Of a stretch of 64,000 bases of DNA, positions 1-11,283 are shown one piece after another. Under the pieces are notes generated by a model. The model did not search any database. It saw nothing but the letters and a program-made list of their open reading frames with translations, and was not told where the DNA came from. Origin of the DNA: Leptobrachium leishanense (taxonomy: Eukaryota; Chordata; Amphibia; Anura; Megophryidae); the NCBI GenBank assembly GCA_009667805.1, contig CM019064.1, forward strand, positions 271,913,662-271,977,661, in the 5' to 3' direction. The number at the start of each line of letters is the position of its first letter. Within the stretch, counting starts at the first letter, position 1. A program made the translations under genes and the position numbers.

Positions 1-19
1 AGGTGAACACCATCCGCCA

Positions 20-735
20 TAAATAACACTCCGCATTCTCCTCTTCAAAGGGTAGATGCCGCACCATCCATCCGCCTCACAAACCTTCCCATGCAGCGAT
101 TCACCTTGATGCGGCAAAGCCGCACCGCCTCCTCATTCTCAGCTTGCTCCCACACCATCCTTGGCATCACCTCGGACCACACCACCACTTCCATGGTGAC
201 CACTCCCTCAACTGCCGCAGATCCGCTCTCATGTGCTCCAGCAGCTTTCCATGAGGGACCACTCCCAAATCCCTCAGCTGCCGCAGATCCGTCTTCATCT
301 GCTCCAGCAACTTTCCGTGAGGGACCACTCCAAAATCCCTCAGCTGCCGCAGATCCGCCTGCATCTGCTCCAGCAGCTTTCCATGAGGGACCACTCCCAA
401 ATCCCTCAACTGCTGCAGATCCGCCTGCATCTGCTCCAGCAGCACACCAAGAGGGACCACACCCAAATCGTTCCCTCCCATGTGTACCACCATCACATGG
501 GGAACTTCACCGTGCCTAAGGGCACCCAAAACCGTCGGCTTAAACTCCTCCCATGGAAGTCCACGGATTCCGAACCACCGTACCCGTGTTGCCAACCCAT
601 GCAAACCCATCTGTACTCCAGATGTCCCACCAACGCCCTTCTCCTCGCCCAAAAAACCAACGAGTCTCCAACGATCCATACAACTCGAAGGATCTGTAAA
701 AAACAAAAACAAATTACCAACATCTCCACCACACA
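20..735 (-). pseudogene. SGNH hydrolase-like domain of the Ngaro element, frameshifted
   Basis: Three block motifs are visible on the minus strand in different frames. Near 690-730 is IVGDSLVFWA, a block I Gly-Asp-Ser. Near 465-500 is VVHMGGNDLG, the block III Gly-Asn-Asp. Near 150-190 is VVVWSEVMPRMVW, the usual following segment in Ngaro hydrolases. SGNH hydrolases are esterase or lipase-like enzymes, and vertebrate Ngaro elements often carry one downstream of the recombinase; its role in transposition is not established. Between the GND block and the WSE segment there are four 66-bp tandem copies, expanding a region that is normally one short helix. The reading frame shifts at least twice, so no functional enzyme is expected. 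Confidence 0.7.
205..468. repeat. 66-bp tandem repeat, four units, inside the hydrolase domain
   Basis: Four consecutive 66-bp units are spaced exactly 66 bp apart, as shown by GCAGATCCG recurring at 217, 283, 349 and 415. Each unit is 22 codons on the minus strand, of the form LGVVPHGKLLEQMQADLRQL plus two residues, so the duplications kept the frame. Units differ by a few substitutions. The first copy read in gene order (403-468) carries VPLGVLLEQ directly after the GND motif and looks like the parent. Confidence 0.95.
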
Positions 736-1074
736 AAATACTCAGAAAAAGAAAAACTCTCCGCCAAACCACCACACCCCACCAAATAAACGATGTTCAT
801 ACCTGCAAAGAAAAAACATAACATAAACAATGACCATACTCCTCTCCTCCAAATCCTCCAACCCCCACACTCCTCCACAAACAACAAACAGATATACAAA
901 GATAAAATAGAATAAATATATATATTCCATATAAAGGTATAAATTATTCCATGTAAAAGGTATAAATTCATATTCCATGTAAAAGTTTGATTTTCATATT
1001 TTTTTTATAAAAGTGAAAAACATAACAGAACAGATCATACAGCAAACTTTTCTCCACATAGCCTCCCAGCATTA

Positions 1075-1880
1075 ACAAGTGTTTCCAAAATTCGTAGGAC
1101 TGAAAAAGCCCTCGAGTTCCATCTTCCCAATTCTTAAATTTCCACTGCCGACAAACCCAACCTTGAAGCTTCTGTTGCTGCCCCAATACGAAAGGAATGA
1201 GAACCAAATTCCTCCAGATTTCTCCCTAAACTCAACAAACCCTTCTAAAAAATGGTAACAAACTAATACCTTGATAAATCCGACCCGTCCGCGTGACATA
1301 AAAAGGCCACTCCAGACTCCACCCGTAACTCCAAAAATTCCTTAACGTTCTTCACTGAACAAACCACGCAGTTATCCACACTGGATAAACCAACTGTACG
1401 CCCCCTACCCAACTGATCAGTCTTGGAGTTAGAAACCCAAATAACAATTTCCCTAACTCCCAACCAAACCGCATCAGCTCCCAAACCACCACCTCCTCTC
1501 CTAGAATTGCACACCAGCTCCCCACTCGAACCTGATAACAAAATCCTTGGTGACATCTCTTTTCCCCAATACTTGGAAAAGGAAAACCAAGGCGGCCAAT
1601 GACTGCCATACCACCCCAGGAGATGCCCCTGACTCGAATAACCGAATGAGGTATCCCTAAGCAAACTTTCCTCATCCAATCCACCCACTGAAACGTACCT
1701 GAACCGTTCAGCCAATGCGTCCCAATCCCTCCACACTCGCGAGTAGGCCTTCCAAGAGGACTCAGAAAAAAAACCTCTCACCCATCTTCCAAAAATTCCG
1801 AGCCTAGCTGCCAAAGACCCTCCGGACAAGGGGTGCCCATCTCCTCTGCCAACGGAGCCAGGGAACGAAACTTGTCCCAC
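1075..1880 (-). pseudogene. Tyrosine recombinase of the Ngaro element
   Basis: The N-terminal half has the helical segment SWKAYSRVWRDWDAL, followed by the catalytic-domain strand motif VSNSKTDQLGRGR that is common in DIRS and Ngaro recombinases. The C-terminal part lies in other frames downstream. GSHSFRIGAATEASRLGL (about 1150-1205) supplies the HxxR box, followed by GRWNSRAF and then QSYEF with the likely nucleophilic tyrosine. An in-frame TAA (1134-1136 complement) and a frameshift before the tyrosine separate these motifs, and the central segment is also shifted. Enzymes of this type insert circular cDNA without a target duplication. The identification is good; the gene is clearly inactive. 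Confidence 0.8.
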
Positions 1881-1910
1881 TGAAAACGAGACAAAGCATC
1901 CGCCACTAAG

Positions 1911-3157
1911 TTAAGGCGACCCGGAACATGCCTTGCATAAAACATTAAACTTAAGACACATCAACGCAAATCTTTTCAGCAATCTGATGACTGGCAATGA
2001 TGAAGCTGACAAAGAATTAACCGCCAACACCACTGCCATGTTGTCAGAACGGAACAGAATCCTTCTCCCCTCCAGAGCACCTCCCCACAGCTCCAAGGCC
2101 ACCACTAATGGAAACAACTCCAAAAAAGCCAAATTCCGCACCAAGGAAGATGCCAACCAACTATCAGGCCAACGAGAAGCACACCAACGTCCACAAAAAT
2201 ATACCCCAAAACCAACACCTCCCGAGGCGTCCGTAATTTTTTTTAGCTCCTTCGCCAAAACCTCTTTCGAAAGGAATAAGGCCACCCCATTAAACACCAC
2301 CAAAAATGATTTCCACACTTCCAAATCTTCCTTCATGGTACCAGAAATCCTAACAAAGTGATGACCTTCCCGAATACCCCGTGTCGCCAAAGCCAATCCA
2401 CATAAAAAGACTCTTCCCACCAGAATGACCCTGCACGCAAAATTCAAACGACCAATCAGCGATTGCAGCTCTCTCAACTGTAATTTCTTAACCGACAGGG
2501 CCCCTTCAACCTGACTCAAAGCTTCCACCACTTTTTTAACAGGTAAACGACACTCACCCTTTACTGAATCAATCTCAATTCCCAAGAAAATGATAACCGA
2601 CGCTGGACCTTCCATTTTATCAGAAGCCAAAGGAACACCAAATCGGTGTGCCACCCACTGAAAAGACCGGAGAATGTGCAGACACTCTCCTGTCCCTTCC
2701 CTTCTCACACACAAAAAATCATCCGGATAATGAGTCAGTTTATCCGACCCTGCCACTTCACGGCCCACCCATTCCAAAAATGTACTGAAACACTCAAAAA
2801 AGGAACAGGAAATGGAACAACCCATAGGCAAACATAAATCCACATAAAATTTGCCTTCAAACCAAAATCCCAGAAGATGATGACACGATGAATAGGTAAA
2901 AGCCAACAAGCCCACTCAATATCCACCTTAGCCATTAAAGTCCCCCGTCCTGCATCACGGACCAAACTGACCGCGGAATCAAATGACACGTATGACACCG
3001 AGGCCAACTCTTCACCAATATCATCATTCACCGATCCCCCCCGTGGAAAGGATAAATGATGAATCAAACGAAACTCTCCTGCCTTCCGCTTCGGCACAAC
3101 CCCCAAAGGGGATATCCTCAAATCCCACACCAGAGGAGACGAGAATGGACCTGCCAT
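1911..3157 (-). pseudogene. Reverse transcriptase / RNase H of the Ngaro element
   Basis: The polymerase begins with SPLGVVPKRKAGEFRLIHHL and MAKVDIEWA (motif A region) in one frame. After a one-base shift near 2890-2915 it continues in a second frame with LGFWFEGKFYVDLCLPMGCS, HYPDDFLCV and FLGIEID. LPMGCSIS is characteristic of DIRS/Ngaro polymerases. The catalytic box reads YPDD where the group usually has YLDD or YVDD, and both aspartates are kept. RNase H-like residues follow, including ITDASGGVGFG and LFRSDNMAVV. Two overlapping partial reading frames, rather than one gene, show loss of function. It lies between gag upstream and the recombinase downstream, as expected. Confidence 0.85.
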
Positions 3158-3211
3158 CCTACCAGCCCCAATCTCCTAAACACCTTCTCCCGAACTGCCT
3201 CCGGATACACT

Positions 3212-5256
3212 CTAGCCGACTTCAAATTTCTTAACTTGCCACCCCCTGGCCTTACCACAAAAGGAATCCGAAAACCAACACCAAAACCGTCTCGTAAAAA
3301 CTCTGCATCTCTGTCTTTTTCCGTAAAGCCTTAGCCACGGTAACATCGTGTCGAGTTTCACTGGGGAAGCTCCCCTCTCCAGACCGTCCAAAAAGGCAGA
3401 CCTCCGTATTGCCCTCTTAAAACATCTGGACAATGAATGCAATCCTCCACAATTTGAACATTCGTGCTTGAACCTGCACCCCGCACCAAACTTGCACTGA
3501 CCCTCGTTAAACTGCCAGCACGATCCCTTTTTAACACCTGCTGGTGGGGAACTGACCCCTCCCCCACCGGCTCCCCCTGGAAAGGGCAACGCCTTTTGTC
3601 CCCCCATCAAACGCAACCACAGCGTAATGTCCAATTGATCCCACCCCATGCCAAACGTTGCCTAAACTGCTCATCGTATTTCCACCACGCCCAACCACCA
3701 TAAATTCGATAAGCCTCCCAAATCCCATCCACATAACAAAAAAGACCCGAACAGTGCTGTGGGCTCTTTCCCCCAACCACACTTGCCAAAATACAGAAAG
3801 CCCAGAGCCAATTCCCGAATGACTTAGGAATCCTCCGAAACCTCTTTTTCCTTTCCTCCTCCTCCTTTAAACCATCCTTAGACGAATCATCTTTTACCCC
3901 AGCCACCTCATCCAACGGAAGCAGGGAAAAAAGTTCCACATATTCCCCCCGCCATATGCCTTCTTTAACCTCCTATTTCAAATGAAACCCTAAAGGCCCA
4001 GAAAATGACACATAAGCATTCTTCCTTGCCACATCCGCCACCCCTACGGACTCACCAAGTGAACCCACATCGCCACTCGGCCCATTTGAAGCCATAACTA
4101 CACCGCCGAGAGCTCCACCAGCTCTCACAACTGGCCCACCTGCACCCTTCCATGCTTGAGCCAAATCCACACCCTGGTTCACACCCCTTGGTGAAACCGA
4201 CCAAGCCTCAAAGATCCCCTGTAAAAAAGACATGAAAGAACTCACATCACCACCATTTCCGTTACCTGTCGCCACACTAGGTCCACCCGAACTTCCTGGA
4301 ACCTCCAGTGCCACCGTCTCCGATCCTCCTGTACCAACTCCACCAACTCCAGCAGCCTGGAAACCACCAACCGGCTGTGGACTCCTCTCCCGAACCATTG
4401 GAACTGTGGACGAAAAAACATTAGTGCGATGAGGCCCAGAACCCGAAGTACCAAAATCATTAACTCGCTCCCTCACACCAACATCTGGAGCCCCATCATC
4501 TCCACCAACTGAACACCAATTTACTTCGAGCTCCTGAGTGACCTCATCCCGCACACCAACACCCTGTGCCACACCACCGTCCACATCCCTATCCACCAAC
4601 TGTCTTACCGCCGAAACATCAGTCCCTGAGACAGCCCTTGCTCCTCCTCTGGGACCCCTGGTGGACCACCAACCTCTCCTTCTCCCCAAGGAACTCCTCG
4701 ACCTCCGCACTCCTTCTCTCCTGGTAGAGCTCACCACACCACCCCTCCGACCGGAAGGATCCTTAGCCCCTGAAACCGGCCTCAAGCTCCTACCTTCCAC
4801 ACGCCTGGAAGCGCTCATGCCAGCCTCATTTCCAACTGCGTCACCACCAGCTAACATCCGTTGAACCAACCGTTCACGACCTCTCACAGCCTCCAATCTC
4901 AACCTCTCGGCCGCCGATACACCACTGGATTCGCCTCCCAGACTGAACCGCTCCGGAGGCCTCGAAATCCTGGCAGGCCGAGATCCCCCTTCCGCTTCTG
5001 CCGCCAACACCTCCGACAGGCTTCTTCTGGCCCACTCCACACCACGATGCCGAGCCACCTCCCGCACTTCTTCCAATAGCGACTCCAGTTCACTGCCTTC
5101 AAAAGTCGAAAAAAACACCGTTCTCTGAAGCAGCACAGATTTTAACCACTCTACCTCAGGAGAAAAAGGTGCGCAGAGCCTCTCCACACGTGCCTTAAGT
5201 ACCCTCCTGGCGACTCCTCCCACACCACTCCCGCTCAATCTCCTCACGCGCTGCAA
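3212..5256 (-). pseudogene. Gag-like protein of the Ngaro element
   Basis: The first 427 codons (5256-3973) are rich in Arg, Gly and Ser, with a helical N-terminus and low-complexity middle. Two later frames (3939-3607 and 3649-3212) continue the protein with RIPKSFGNWLWAFCILASV and FCYVDGIWEAYRIYGG. They end in a zinc-binding module: C-x7-C-x5-C-x3-H (CWQFNEGQCKFGAGCRFKH), then C-x2-C-x3-H-x4-C (CSNCGGLHSLSRC). The CCCH plus zinc-knuckle arrangement fits a nucleic-acid-binding Gag of this element class. At least two frameshifts (about 3940-3973 and 3610-3650) break it. Confidence 0.75.
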
Positions 5257-5337
5257 AACCTTCTAGAAAAAATCCTCCCTGCGTCCTGGCATCAGAGGCA
5301 ATTTAAGGGCCCTACGCCTTAGGTGCTTCAGGCCTTC

Positions 5338-5338
<1 letters not shown>

Positions 5339-5379
<41 letters not shown>

Positions 5380-5630
5380 GGCTGTGTGTGTGTGTGTAAT
5401 GGCTGAGGCTGTGTGTGTGTAATGTGTGTGTGTGTGTAATGGTTGAGGCTGTGTGTGTATTGGGTGTGTGTGTGTAATGACTGAGGCTGTGTGTGTGTAT
5501 TGATTGAGGGTGTGTGTAATGACTGGGGGTGTAATGGTTGGGGGTGTAATGGCTGGGGGGTGTAATGACTAAGGGGGGGTGTTTGTGGTGACTGAGGAGG
5601 GGGTGTGTTTGTGTGTGTAACTCTCCACTC
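5339..5630. repeat. GT-rich microsatellite
   Basis: A (GT)n tract is interspersed with variants of the form TAATGGCTGAGGCTG, becoming G-rich toward the right. Length and composition suggest slippage. Long reading frames on its minus strand (Thr/His-rich) are artefacts of the dinucleotide. Confidence 0.95.
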
Positions 5631-5739
5631 AATGTCTTCTGCTGGGATCTGCAATGTGTGAAGCTGCACAGTGGCCTCTCAGGGGGTCTATATAACGGTA
5701 GCTGTATCGCTGCCACACGACGTAGCGGAGTTGGGATCC

Positions 5740-6840
5740 TTCAGGGAAAAAGTATCTGCTTGATTAACACAGGAATTTCATGAAATACAGACTGTAACTC
5801 CAAAACCAAGGAGTCCCAAGGACTGACTAAATTGCCTCTAAGCTCTGTCGATTTCGAGACCGACGGATAACCTAGGGCACGCTCAGAAACACAAGACATA
5901 GGTCGACGGTCTTTATAGTATTCAAGGTGCAGGGCAGTCAAGAGAAAAGCAGAAACCTTTTCTACTAACTTGCGTATAGTAGATACCTGGCGAATACCAG
6001 TGTAACACTGAGTGGGATAACACACACACAGGCAGTAGCGTAGTAGGATCTTATTGGGCAGAATGTCACAAGCGGAACACTGGGATTATGAAATGAAACA
6101 AAACACACTTAATCGTGACAAGCTCTGCTGATTTCGAGACCAGCAGTCAGCTTGAGAAACCTTAAACACACTGAGAGAGGAACCCTATATAGTAGGGTGA
6201 TACAAAAATCAAAGAACCCAGAAGGTAGTTAGTAGAGGTCTGGCCTCTGGTATGGGAACTAGACACAGCCTGAGAAAATGCCTTGTGATTAGGACAATAA
6301 CACTATGTGAATAAACCAGGAGGAAATTCAGGGAAACAAATACCAGAGGGTAAATATAAGGACTAAAACGGAAAAACACGATCGTACGAGAGTAGCACGA
6401 ATGAACGACCGCAAAGCGGTACTAGAAAAATAGCAGGGTATATCAGCAGGGTGTACATTAGCAAGCCGGGGTTAGGACCAGTAGATTCATACAAGGTCAC
6501 AATATAAACGCGGTACAGATAAAGGGAAAAGCGGAAAGAATAGTCAATCAATAGCCTAGGTCAGATATACAATACGAGGTCCTCAGAAAACGCCAAAGTC
6601 AAAATACCAGAATTCAATGTAGCAATAGAATGCTCCAAGTGGATACCACGTCAGGGCACCTAGGCAACCTCCTGCTCCCTCTTTTAAACCCGGTGACCTC
6701 TCACGTTCCTGCTAGGCCCCGCCCCCTCAGACGCTGGCCGGCCATTAACCCTTGCGGGTCTGGAATCAACCTGAAAGCCAGGCGGTAAAACCAGATCCCC
6801 CAGGCAACACTGCTGGGTCAGAGGACGTCACAGTCCAACA
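5740..6840 (-). other. Unclassified repeat, possibly LTR-like
   Basis: There is no coding signal. An internal motif recurs about 290 bp apart: TCTGTCGATTTCGAGACCGACGG near 5840 and TCTGCTGATTTCGAGACCAGCAG near 6125, each a small palindrome around TTTCGAGAC. On the minus strand there is a TATA-like TTTAAAAG (about 6683-6690) and an AATAAG (about 6050), which would suit an LTR read on that strand. I could not find paired ends, so the class is a guess. Confidence 0.3.
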
Positions 6841-7566
6841 CTCCCTCCAGGGTAGAGGATAATTTGAACCCTCCCCCCTCCAGCCACGTGCAGGCATGCT
6901 GGCTCCTCTTGGTTCTGGTCAGCTGACAGGATGTGGTGGTGTCAGCTGACAGGATGCTGGTGCTGGGGAAGACGGTCTGGACTCTGCTCTGATTGATCCC
7001 TCCACTCCCTATCTGCATCAAGACACAAAACGGGAGTGGAGCGTCCTGTGCACTGGGGAGGGAATCCCTATGACGCTCCACGCTCGACCTGCAGGGGCAG
7101 CAAGGACAAACCGGGCCCCCCTCCCATCCGGGCCCTCGGTCGGCGCCCGAGTGCCCGATGGGTCAGTCCACCCCTGAGTGTACTATTGTTCTTTGTAGTT
7201 CACAGTCACAGTTACAAGTATTTATAAAGCGTCATCAAGTTCTGTAGCGCTGACACTGTAGTTAAGCCCTATTTGAGATGCAGAACGCTCCCTTTGCTGG
7301 CCAAAAACTGCTACTACATTACACTTGAGCTCAGTGTTACCTTAAAGGAAAAAGAATAATGCACAGTAAATTGTGACTTATAAATATATACATACACAAA
7401 AGTGAAATAGATGCACTGAGTGAAGATACAAAGGAGTAAAAAGATTTGTGAGAGTTTTTTGCGTGTATTATCCATATCCCAGACTAAATACAAGTGTGAT
7501 AAAAATCATAGGACAGCGGGAATCAAGCCCTAAATCAAGACAGTCGGGTGAAATTCACCACATTGA
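6841..7566. other. No gene recognised
   Basis: A short GC-rich stretch (about 6840-7160) gives way to AT-rich sequence. I see no exon, transposase or tandem repeat here. Confidence 0.5.
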
Positions 7567-7696
7567 GGGCTCTATTACAAAGTTGGTGCTAACTTAACCA
7601 GAGCTGTTGTAAACTTCCCAGAGCCATTATAGCCTGTGGAGGTTTTCAGTTTACAACAGCTCTGGTTAAGTTAGCACCAACAATGTAATACTGCCC
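7567..7696. mobile_element. Palindromic MITE (130 bp)
   Basis: Perfect 33-bp inverted arms (7582-7614 and 7649-7681) surround a 34-nt spacer. The outer ends read GGGCTCTATTACA and TGTAATACTGCCC. The arms begin GTTGGTGCTAACTTAACC. A related, longer copy lies at 16549-17368. The end motif resembles that of the hairpin-chain MITEs described below. Confidence 0.85.
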
Positions 7697-7819
7697 TTAA
7701 ATGGGGGAGAGGTGGAAGTGCGCAAAATGAACTACAGCAAATTGTTATCAATCATTTTGTGGTACATAGGCTCATGAATGACTAACATTTTTAATTTTGT
7801 TCACAATAACATCATTTAT

Positions 7820-7997
7820 GTTATTCAGAGAGCGGTGAAAAGCAGGAGAATGACTGGAGAATGGAAAATTCTAGGTCAAAATTGCTGATTTGGAAAGTGA
7901 GATGAATGGGAGAATTTTTCTGGTTTGGCTATTTTGACCTAGAATTTTCCATTCTCCAGTCATTCTCCTGCTTTTCACCGCTCTCTGAATAACCCTG
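7820..7997. mobile_element. Palindromic MITE, GGGTTATTCAGAGAG family, short form
   Basis: The element is a near-complete foldback. TTATTCAGAGAGCGGTGAAA at the left returns inverted as GAATAACCCTG at the right, and the arms include GGAGAATGACTGGAGAATG and TTCTAGGTCAAAAT. The left end lacks the first bases (CAGGG) seen in the second copy at 9344-9523. Confidence 0.9.
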
Positions 7998-8040
7998 ATT
8001 ATTTTCAAAGACCAGATGAAGTTTTAGATATTATTAACTA

Positions 8041-8280
8041 CAGGTTGAGTATCCCTTAGCTGAAATTCCAAAATCCCAAAACCTTTTTTTACACCTACCA
8101 GTAAATATTTCTACACCTGACCTGGTGTTGGGGAACAAACTTATTAAATATATTGTATAAAATTACCTTCAGGCTGTGTGTATAAGGTGTATATGAAACG
8201 TGAAAATTGATTTTCTGTTTAGACTTGGGTCCCGTCTCATGAATAATTATACACAAAGTGTGATTAAATGAGTACACCGT
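8041..8280 (+). mobile_element. Tigger/MER2-like pogo transposon fragment
   Basis: It begins ACAGGTTGAGTATCCCTTA and contains AAAATTACCTTCAGGCTGTG, TAAGGTGTATATGAAAC and TTTAGACTTGGGTCCC. These match, from memory, the non-autonomous Tigger-derived MER2 elements of mammals. Only the left terminal sequence is kept. A second copy with both ends is at 56765-57069. Confidence 0.65.
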
Positions 8281-9343
8281 TCGGATGATAAGTGGGGTAC
8301 TTCATTAACTCGAGGACATATTATGATTTCTTCTTAATAACTAATAAGTCATTGTGACAGAGAATGATTGCTTGGTCTGTATTTGGAAAACGTAAAGTGT
8401 GCATGATTCATCACTGCTTCTCTTTGATTAAAATATTTATGTTCACACCCTTTACCCTTAAAATACCTTTTCAGTATAATATATTCTGCCAAGTACAATC
8501 TCCTATCAAGGATCCCAGATTTTTCTCAGTTATGGGTCTGCCATTTCTGCAAAGAATATGCTGTTGTGTACAAAAGTCACTTTAATATACTTTTATATCA
8601 TATAATATGTAGTGTACATGTTATATCATAAATGTCCTCATATATTTTAACATACAGCCCATTAAAATCACATTGGGTTTCTTGTATCCATGTATTTCTT
8701 GCTTGTTTGCATAACTTGCTATAGTGGGTGCATGATCACTGCACTGGGAGATTCATTGATGGGCGGTCCATGGTCGTTCCAGTGATATATCAAACTGGGC
8801 AAGCAAAAACTCAAATTAGTCACTGAAATGTGCTTGTTTGCAGACTTGCAGTTAAGGATCTCCCATCTCATTAAGGTTTGCCACCTTGACGTTGGTGAGG
8901 TACCCTTGTATTTGGAGAACTGCAAAATGTTCAACTATTTCACAATATTGAATGTGTTGGTGAAGGTGTTTGGAGTACATTGGTATTTTCTGCGAGATTT
9001 TCAATCTTTTTATATCAGACGAATGAACTGAACACCAACCATCAATAGTCCCCAAATTCCTTTGCTAACATACACAATATTGTCCAAAAGCTGAACTATA
9101 TGTGGTTTCTGAAACACAGGGGAGCTTGCTAACCTTCAAGTTGTGAGCCTCGACTACCGTGAAAACCTTATGCTACAAACTTGCACACTTCAGTGAGTTT
9201 CTCACATGCCCGCCACGACATAGTAACGCCCCTGGTACACACTGTGTGTGAAAAACACAGCCCAGAAAACAACATGATAGTATAAAAAAGACAGATGTGC
9301 ATCTAATTATAAAACTGCACTGTATATGTTATTTAGAAACATA
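8281..9343. other. No gene recognised
   Basis: AT-rich unique-looking sequence. Short open frames have no recognisable domain, and I see no repeat shared with the rest of the window. Confidence 0.5.
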
Positions 9344-9523
9344 CAGGGTTATTCAGAGAGCGTGAAAAGCAGGAGAATGACTGGAGAATGAAAAATTCTA
9401 GGTCAAAATAGCCAAACCAGAAAAATTCTCCCTTTCATCTCACTTTCCAAATCGGCTATTTTGACCTAGAATTTTTCATTCTCCAGTCATTCTCCTGCTT
9501 TTCACGCTCTCTGAATAACCCTG
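9344..9523. mobile_element. Palindromic MITE, GGGTTATTCAGAGAG family, short form
   Basis: A 180-bp foldback with ends CAGGGTTATTCAGAGAGCG and CGCTCTCTGAATAACCCTG. ATA flanks it on both sides (9341-9343, 9524-9526). The arms are nearly identical to those of the copy at 7820-7997. It sits directly beside the 3' end of the CR1-like LINE. Confidence 0.92.
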
Positions 9524-9525
9524 AT

Positions 9526-10497
9526 AGAAACATAGAAAAATGTTGGCAGATAAGAACCTTTCGGCCCATCTAGTCTGCCCAATTACATGGATACTTTACC
9601 TGGATTTATCTTTTGTTTAGGATAGCCTTATGCCTATTCCATGCCTGCTTAAATTCAATTACTGTTTTGGCCTCTACCACTTCAACTGGAAGGCTGTTCC
9701 ATGTATCCACCACCCTCTCAGTAAAATAATGCTTCCTGATGTTTTAAACCTTTGCCCCTCTAATCTAAGACTATGTCCTCTTGTTTTGCTACTTTGTTTC
9801 CTTTTAAATATACTCCCTTCCTCTACCTTGTGGATTCCCTTTACGTATTTAAATGTTTCTATCATATCTCCTCTGTCTCGTCTTTTTTCCAAGCTGTACA
9901 TGTTAAGATCATTAAGCCTTTCCTGGTAACTTTTCTCCTTCAAGCCGTACACCATTTTAGTAGCCCTTCTCTGAACTCTCTCTAAGATGTCTATATCCTT
10001 CTGGAGATACGGTCTCCAGTACTGCACACAGTACTCCAAGTGAGGTCTCACCAGTGCTCTGTACAGTGGCATGAGCACTTCCCTTTTCCTACTGCTAATA
10101 CCTCTCCCTACACAACCAAGCATTCTGCCAGCATTTCCTGCTGCTCTATTACATTGACTACTTACCCTCAGATCCTCTGAAATAATAACCCCTAAATCCC
10201 TTTCCTCAGATGTTGAGGTTAGGACTGTATCAAATATTCTATATTCAGCCCTTGGGTTTTTACGCCCCAGGTGCATTGTCTTGCACTTATCCACATTAAA
10301 ACTCAATTGCCACAGCTCCGACCATTTTTTTAGTTTACCTAAATCATTTGTCATTTGGCTGATCCCTCCAGGAACGTCAACCCTGTTGCAAATCTTTGTC
10401 TCATCAGCAAAAAGACATACTTTTCCATTAATACCTTCTGCAATATCACTAATAAATTTTTAAAGAGAATGGGTCCAAGTACTGACCCCTAGGTCTG
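9526..10497 (-). pseudogene. CR1/L2-group LINE reverse transcriptase, 5'-truncated
   Basis: Read on the minus strand, the fragment starts inside the polymerase with GSVLGPILF (about 10460-10490). After a one-base shift it continues with KFISDIAEGINGKVCLFADETK, which should be the F/YADD box but reads FADE. The rest is uninterrupted: MHLGRKNPRAEYRIF, ERDLGVIISEDL, LYRALVRPHLEYCVQYW, RVQRRATKMVYGL and SLEKRRDRGDMIETFKY. These are the C-terminal motifs of CR1/L2/Rex-type non-LTR elements. The 5' truncation at about 10497 is typical of target-primed reverse transcription. The conserved 3' end on the minus strand runs to about 9526. Confidence 0.88.
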
Positions 10498-10568
10498 GTA
10501 ACAAGACCAAAGATTTAACATTGCTCAAGTCCACAAAAGCATCCCATATAAACACTTTTATAATCATA

Positions 10569-11283
10569 GCCCTATTCCCAAGTGGGCGCTAACTGTAGCA
10601 TTCGGGTGAGTAAGCTTTAATGTCAGGATAAGTGACTTTAATGCATACCATCCATATTACCTTCCTAACGCTAACCAGGGAAAAAAATTGTTAGCGCATC
10701 GGTGATTGCCCGAACTTACTGTACTTTGTGCACCCTATACAGTACTTAACATGGGGATCGCAATCAGTAATTAGCGTTAGGATAAGTAAGGTATTACAAA
10801 GTCATAATGCTAATTACAGCACCTATGTGCTAACAAAAACGTTACATCGAGAAGCTGGTGCTGACTGATTCCACTTCTGCAGAATGATTTGGCACTACCT
10901 AACCCACCCCCCAAAAAAACCAAAACTATACTTATCTCACATCCCACGACAAGAACGGTGACGCTGCTTCTGTCCACCGAGAGCAGAGCGAGACGGGGAA
11001 CAAACAGTTCCCAGTCTCCCTCTTTGATCACTCTGTGGCCCTGCATGATCTCGTAAAAGCGAGATCACGCAGGGCTCGTGGCCTCCAGGAGGTGATACTC
11101 ATGGCGGAGTGGAAGCGCTATCGCGAGTATCACTAAGGATAGCGTGTGGTTCCGGGTTAAGGTGCCGAAGTAGTGCCTGCACCTGAATCTCACACTAAAA
11201 AAGGGACGTTACAGAGAAACCTACAGACACTTATTTTCCCCCGTTAGCATCCCCGTTTTAGTGTGAACATAGGAATACGGCCC
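10569..11283. mobile_element. Hairpin-chain MITE, copy A
   Basis: The ends (GCCCTATTCCC at left, GAATACGGCCC at right) and the interior match copy B at 24334-25048 in the same orientation. Shared blocks include AGCGTTAGGATAAGTAAGG, GCTGGTGCTGACTGATTCC and the right-terminal GTTAGCATCCCCGTTTTAG. It is more diverged than copy B, and several of the hairpins are imperfect. Confidence 0.75.

Larger units (their letters stand above)
1..5256 (-). mobile_element. Ngaro-type tyrosine-recombinase (DIRS order) retrotransposon, decayed
   Basis: Read on the minus strand, this block gives in order a gag-like protein with zinc-finger motifs, a DIRS/Ngaro-type reverse transcriptase with RNase H, a tyrosine recombinase, and an SGNH hydrolase-like domain that reaches the left edge. 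This order and the recombinase in place of a DDE integrase are typical of vertebrate Ngaro elements. Every domain is interrupted by at least one frameshift or stop, so the copy is dead. The 3' end lies outside the window, and I could not define the 5' terminal repeat near 5256-5330. Element identity is inferred from domain order and motifs; no library search was possible. Confidence 0.85.

Noticed and set aside
205..468. CRISPR-like array
   Set aside because: Units are contiguous with no variable spacers, and the sequence is a eukaryotic retrotransposon coding region.
5328..5716. His/Thr-rich minus-strand frames
   Set aside because: Produced by the GT microsatellite.
9335..9534. AGAAACATA on both sides of the MITE at 9344 as a 9-bp target duplication
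   Set aside because: The right copy is separated from the end by two bases and belongs to the conserved 3' end of the adjacent LINE; ATA is the consistent flank in other copies.
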